Shown: in pieces, positions 60,824 through 64,000 of the stretch
Position numbering within the stretch: the stretch's first letter is position 1
How the letters are laid out: each line of letters starts with the position of its first letter
DNA from: Trichopria drosophilae
Taxonomy: Eukaryota; Arthropoda; Insecta; Hymenoptera; Diapriidae
Assembly (NCBI GenBank): GCA_030407085.1
Contig: CM059587.1
Coordinates: 29,671,001 to 29,735,000 of the forward strand
Length of the DNA: 64,000 nucleotides
Direction of reading: 5' to 3'
Translations under genes and position numbers: made by a program
Notes under the pieces: generated by a model
What the model saw: only the letters and a program-made list of their open reading frames with translations
Databases searched by the model: none
What the model was told of the DNA's origin: nothing

Positions 60824-62814
60824 TGTATTTATTGATATCAATGGCCAAGAAATTAAGAAATATTGATATTATTAACACACGGAATGTTAAGACTCACAAC
60901 ACTTCATTACAGTTCGATTAATTTCAATTTTATGAATTCTGTTTTTGCTTTTAGGTATTTATGCATATTTTAGAGAATTTCGATTTTTTAACATTTTTAA
61001 ACAAAGCTTAGTAATCTTGTTATATTCTATACATTATTTACATAAGTTAAAAACAAATGTAAACTTCAAACATTTAGATTTATAATAAAAATAAAGATTT
61101 ATGCATATGTTAGTTGTTTTTTAAGCATTACATATAGATTTTATATTCAAAAGTGAGCACTCCAATTTTGGAAGAAAATGGTGTAGTTTCAACCGCAAAA
61201 AACTTATTGGATTCCTGACAATCTATCATTATGTGAATAGTTACATGTAAATTTATTTATCCGTAGTAAAAGTTACTATGTGGTTGAAAATGTTTACTAT
61301 TAACGCCACACAAACTAAAAATAAAGTCTTAAAAAAGTAAATTTTCGCTTAACCAAAATCGATCCCACAATGAAGACCTCTAAAACAGCATTAAGATTGC
61401 GTTTATCTTCTAAATATTTCTCTATGATATCTTGGATATCTGGTTAGTGTAGAATATTTTTAATTATTTTGGAACTGATTTGCCCGTGTTATTTTTGTAA
61501 TTCTTTCCGTTATTGTAGTTCATTTTTCATCGACAGGGATCGCATATGACGGTGGTGATACAGCAAATACCACTTCATGGTTTTCTGTAAATTTTAACCA
61601 TCATTAGTGGCACGTGCAACTGTTAATGTTATTAAACTTTTTAAAGTAATTGACCGTCCCTGGACTGAACCAATTGCCTTGGAAACAACCTGAATCGATT
61701 GCAAATTGCAACATGATTGATTTTGAAGGCAATTATTTCAGTTCAATAGCGATGAACTGCTTTGATGTTTACACGGCATAACAGTCAGGAGCTTAATATT
61801 ATAAAAGATATGTGATAACATTTTAGGAATATGTTATAAATGATGATTACGAGGCGATTAAAAAAATAAGTCATTGTACAAGTTTTTCTTGTATCTAATC
61901 TCTATTAAACGAATATTTCTATTGTATAATAGATTTTATGCCAATAAAGTTTAATATTTCTTGGCGAATAATAGAAAAATACGAAATCATAATTCTGCTG
62001 TGGTTTTATAGGGAAGAAAATTTTTTTAACTCATCCTCGAATTTTTATAGAATGAAATCAATTAAATAACTACCTTTTTCTTGATATATTACCGAAGTGG
62101 GCATGAAATGGTCCAAGAGTTACTTTTTCCCTATTTTTTTGTTTAAAATATTTGTTCGAGACTCTCCTTTAGAAAAATTCATAAATTTTTATATGAAAAT
62201 ATTTTAGGAATGCAGCAATATCTATCTATGTAATTCTTTGCAGTGATGAAAGAAAATTATTCTCAAATTAATGGCATTTTCATAACATTGTTAGGATGAT
62301 TTTATAAATACCAATCATTATGAAACAAAATATCATAAATTCCATCAATTCGAAATTTTAACTGAACTACATATAATCGAATTCGATTCATTAATACCTC
62401 ACATAGTTAGGTCTCAATGCTAGATTTAGTTTATTGAATGTGAATTTCAAAAAACTCAAGTATAGTTCAATACAGGACAACAAATACAAAATCTTGGAAT
62501 GTTTATAAAAAATGTGAAGTAAATGTCCCTGTAGATAAAGATCCTGATATTTACATTATTAAAATTATAAAATTTATACATTCATTTTCACTAGTTTTTA
62601 TTTCATACAAAAGTAATTTTTTTATATTAAGTGAAATTTATCATTTCTACATATAGATACTTACATGTTTCACCATGATTACTCGCTTTTAATCTTTTTG
62701 TAATAACCGATGGGAAGAAATTGAATCGTTTAAATATAGTAATTTATGACCGTCAATATTGCTAAAGCACAACATTTTAAAATGGTTGTTCATTCCATAC
62801 TATATTCCAAATGA
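60824..62814. other. No gene seen
   Basis: AT-rich sequence without a frame above 60 codons, recognisable repeat or splice structure. Confidence 0.45.
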
Positions 62815-63249
62815 ATGAAAACCTTTTTTGTAGAGAATTCGATGTTCTATATTTTTTGTTTGAAACATTTTTTTGTACGATTTGTATTTTTTTTTTTTAA
62901 ATGGAAAAACGTGTTTTTTGAGCGTTTTTTCGTTAAACCTCCCCATAATCTAGTATGCATTATCTCCAAAAACTAATCAGATCTAAGTTTGGCCAAGAGA
63001 AACCCAAATCCGTTTGTACTTTTTAAATACGTCATTCCATTCGCGACGTATCGCGTATACAAAATTTTGCCCACGGACGGACGGACCGACGGACGGACGT
63101 ACAACCTAACGGCCACCAATTTTTTTATTGTTGCTTTGGGTTCCTTAGGGCCTGAAACGTCGACATTTGATGAAAAACTATAGGGTAATTTTCTGGCGAG
63201 AACTGACCAAATTCAATACTTCGCCAGACCTATGGTCTGGGTCGAAGTA
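62815..63249. repeat. Dispersed GACGGACG / TCGAAGTA repeat, isolated copy
   Basis: A full-order copy from TTGTAGAGAATTCGATGTTC through CGCGTATACAAAATTTTGCC, a GACGGACG tract (63,075-63,099) and GCCTGAAACGTCGACATTTG to GGTCTGGGTCGAAGTAA. It lies apart from the 22-28 kb cluster, which helps define the unit as about 435 bp. The open frame at 62,989-63,183 is a repeat reading. Confidence 0.7.
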
Positions 63250-64000
63250 AAAAAAACAACGAATCTTATAACTAGAACCATATTTTGTATCAAGTCAATA
63301 TTTAGTGGGTATACGAAACTTTTATACGCAAATAAACTTAAAAAGTGTTAAATTAAAAAAAATATTAATATTGTGTTGTAGAATGTTTCTTCAGAATATC
63401 GAATCCGCATATATAATTTAATTCAAAAACTGAAAGAAACTTTCTGTAAAATGAATGTAAATAACACCTCCTGATTCTATTTTACAGTTATTAATTGATG
63501 GCCTCCGACCTTTATTACATTTTTAATACCTTTTCCTTCACTTTTAACATTTTAAGTATACTTAAAACAGCTATAGCTATACATCGACAACACATTATAT
63601 TTCTTAATTTTTCTGCTTACAATTCGGTTGTTCTTTCAAACCGAGAAATAAATTCATTTTTTATTATATTATTAATGGCGTCTACGAAAGTAAATTTACA
63701 CAACTTGAAGAAAAAAATACTTGACTTTCACTCTAGAGAATTTTGACGGTAATTCGAAAACTTCAGATTCGATTTATATGCTAATACGGTATGTAACATT
63801 AATGCAGTTTTCTGTAAAATATCGTTTTTAATAATCTATAATTTAGTAAATTTCAAAAGATATTTAGTAAGTAGTAGTATAAGTTTATTGACCCATAAGT
63901 GAATTACATAAAATTCTTGAGGGTAGAGTGCACCAAAAAATATTATAACTAGAACAAAAATGGTACACAACGCTTACAATATACTGAACTTATGAAACAA
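63250..64000. other. No gene seen
   Basis: One 83-codon plus frame (63,495-63,746) is hydrophobic and AT-driven with no motif. Otherwise nothing can be supported. Confidence 0.4.

Noticed and set aside
1..64000. CRISPR arrays, bacterial operons, phage genes
   Set aside because: Introns, codon composition and transposon types are eukaryotic; no regular short repeats with unique spacers were seen.

Overview
This is an AT-rich, gene-poor, repeat-dense stretch of a eukaryotic nuclear genome, most likely an insect. The evidence is spliced genes with GT-AG introns, many small inverted-repeat elements with TA or TTAA target duplications, decayed Penelope-like retroelements, and an interstitial (TTAGG)n-type tract at 26,426-26,445. 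A hymenopteran would fit, but the sequence does not prove it. No bacterial-style operons, rRNA or convincing tRNA genes were found.

The one gene that can be rebuilt with confidence is on the minus strand at 54,467-58,227. Eight exons join in phase into a secreted matrix metalloproteinase of about 472 residues. It has a signal peptide, a very short pro-segment ending in a furin-type RQKR site, a zinc catalytic domain (HELGHVLGLAH) and a four-bladed hemopexin domain closed by two cysteines. It has no normal prodomain and no cysteine switch, and its structural Zn/Ca loop is divergent. Other coding signals are weak: a 36-codon exon-like segment at 30,919-31,026 (minus), an exon-like module duplicated downstream of the protease (49,180-49,480 and 53,620-53,955), and a few short unrecognised open frames.

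Layout. 0-7.3 kb: small repeats, including a 1.2 kb inverted-repeat element filled with the palindrome TGGACGTCCA (4.2-5.5 kb). 8.1-9.3 kb: a decayed Penelope-like element. 10.5-11.6 kb: a near-palindrome around a tandem core. 12.9-13.6 kb: a CpG-rich island. 15.5-17.3 kb: a dispersed repeat split by a 1,022 bp TA-flanked element; the matching uninterrupted copy is at 26.96-27.6 kb. 17.3-22.1 kb: a T-rich array, then an oppositely biased array of a 51 bp unit, with a GC-rich block present twice. 22.2-25.8 kb: duplicated 438 bp elements and a long hairpin. 28.4-29.3 kb: a TTAA-flanked element. 33.8-35.2 kb: an inverted-repeat element and a second Penelope-like remnant. 38.2-39.6 kb: a 170 bp repeat foldback carrying another inverted-repeat element, followed by a precursor-like hairpin at 39.70-39.80 kb. 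46.0-47.3 kb: a large TTAA foldback. 54.4-58.2 kb: the metalloproteinase. 59.9-63.3 kb: copies of repeats seen earlier.

Most of the longer open frames outside the protease are translations of repeats. The protease should act outside the cell; nothing nearby suggests a multi-gene pathway.
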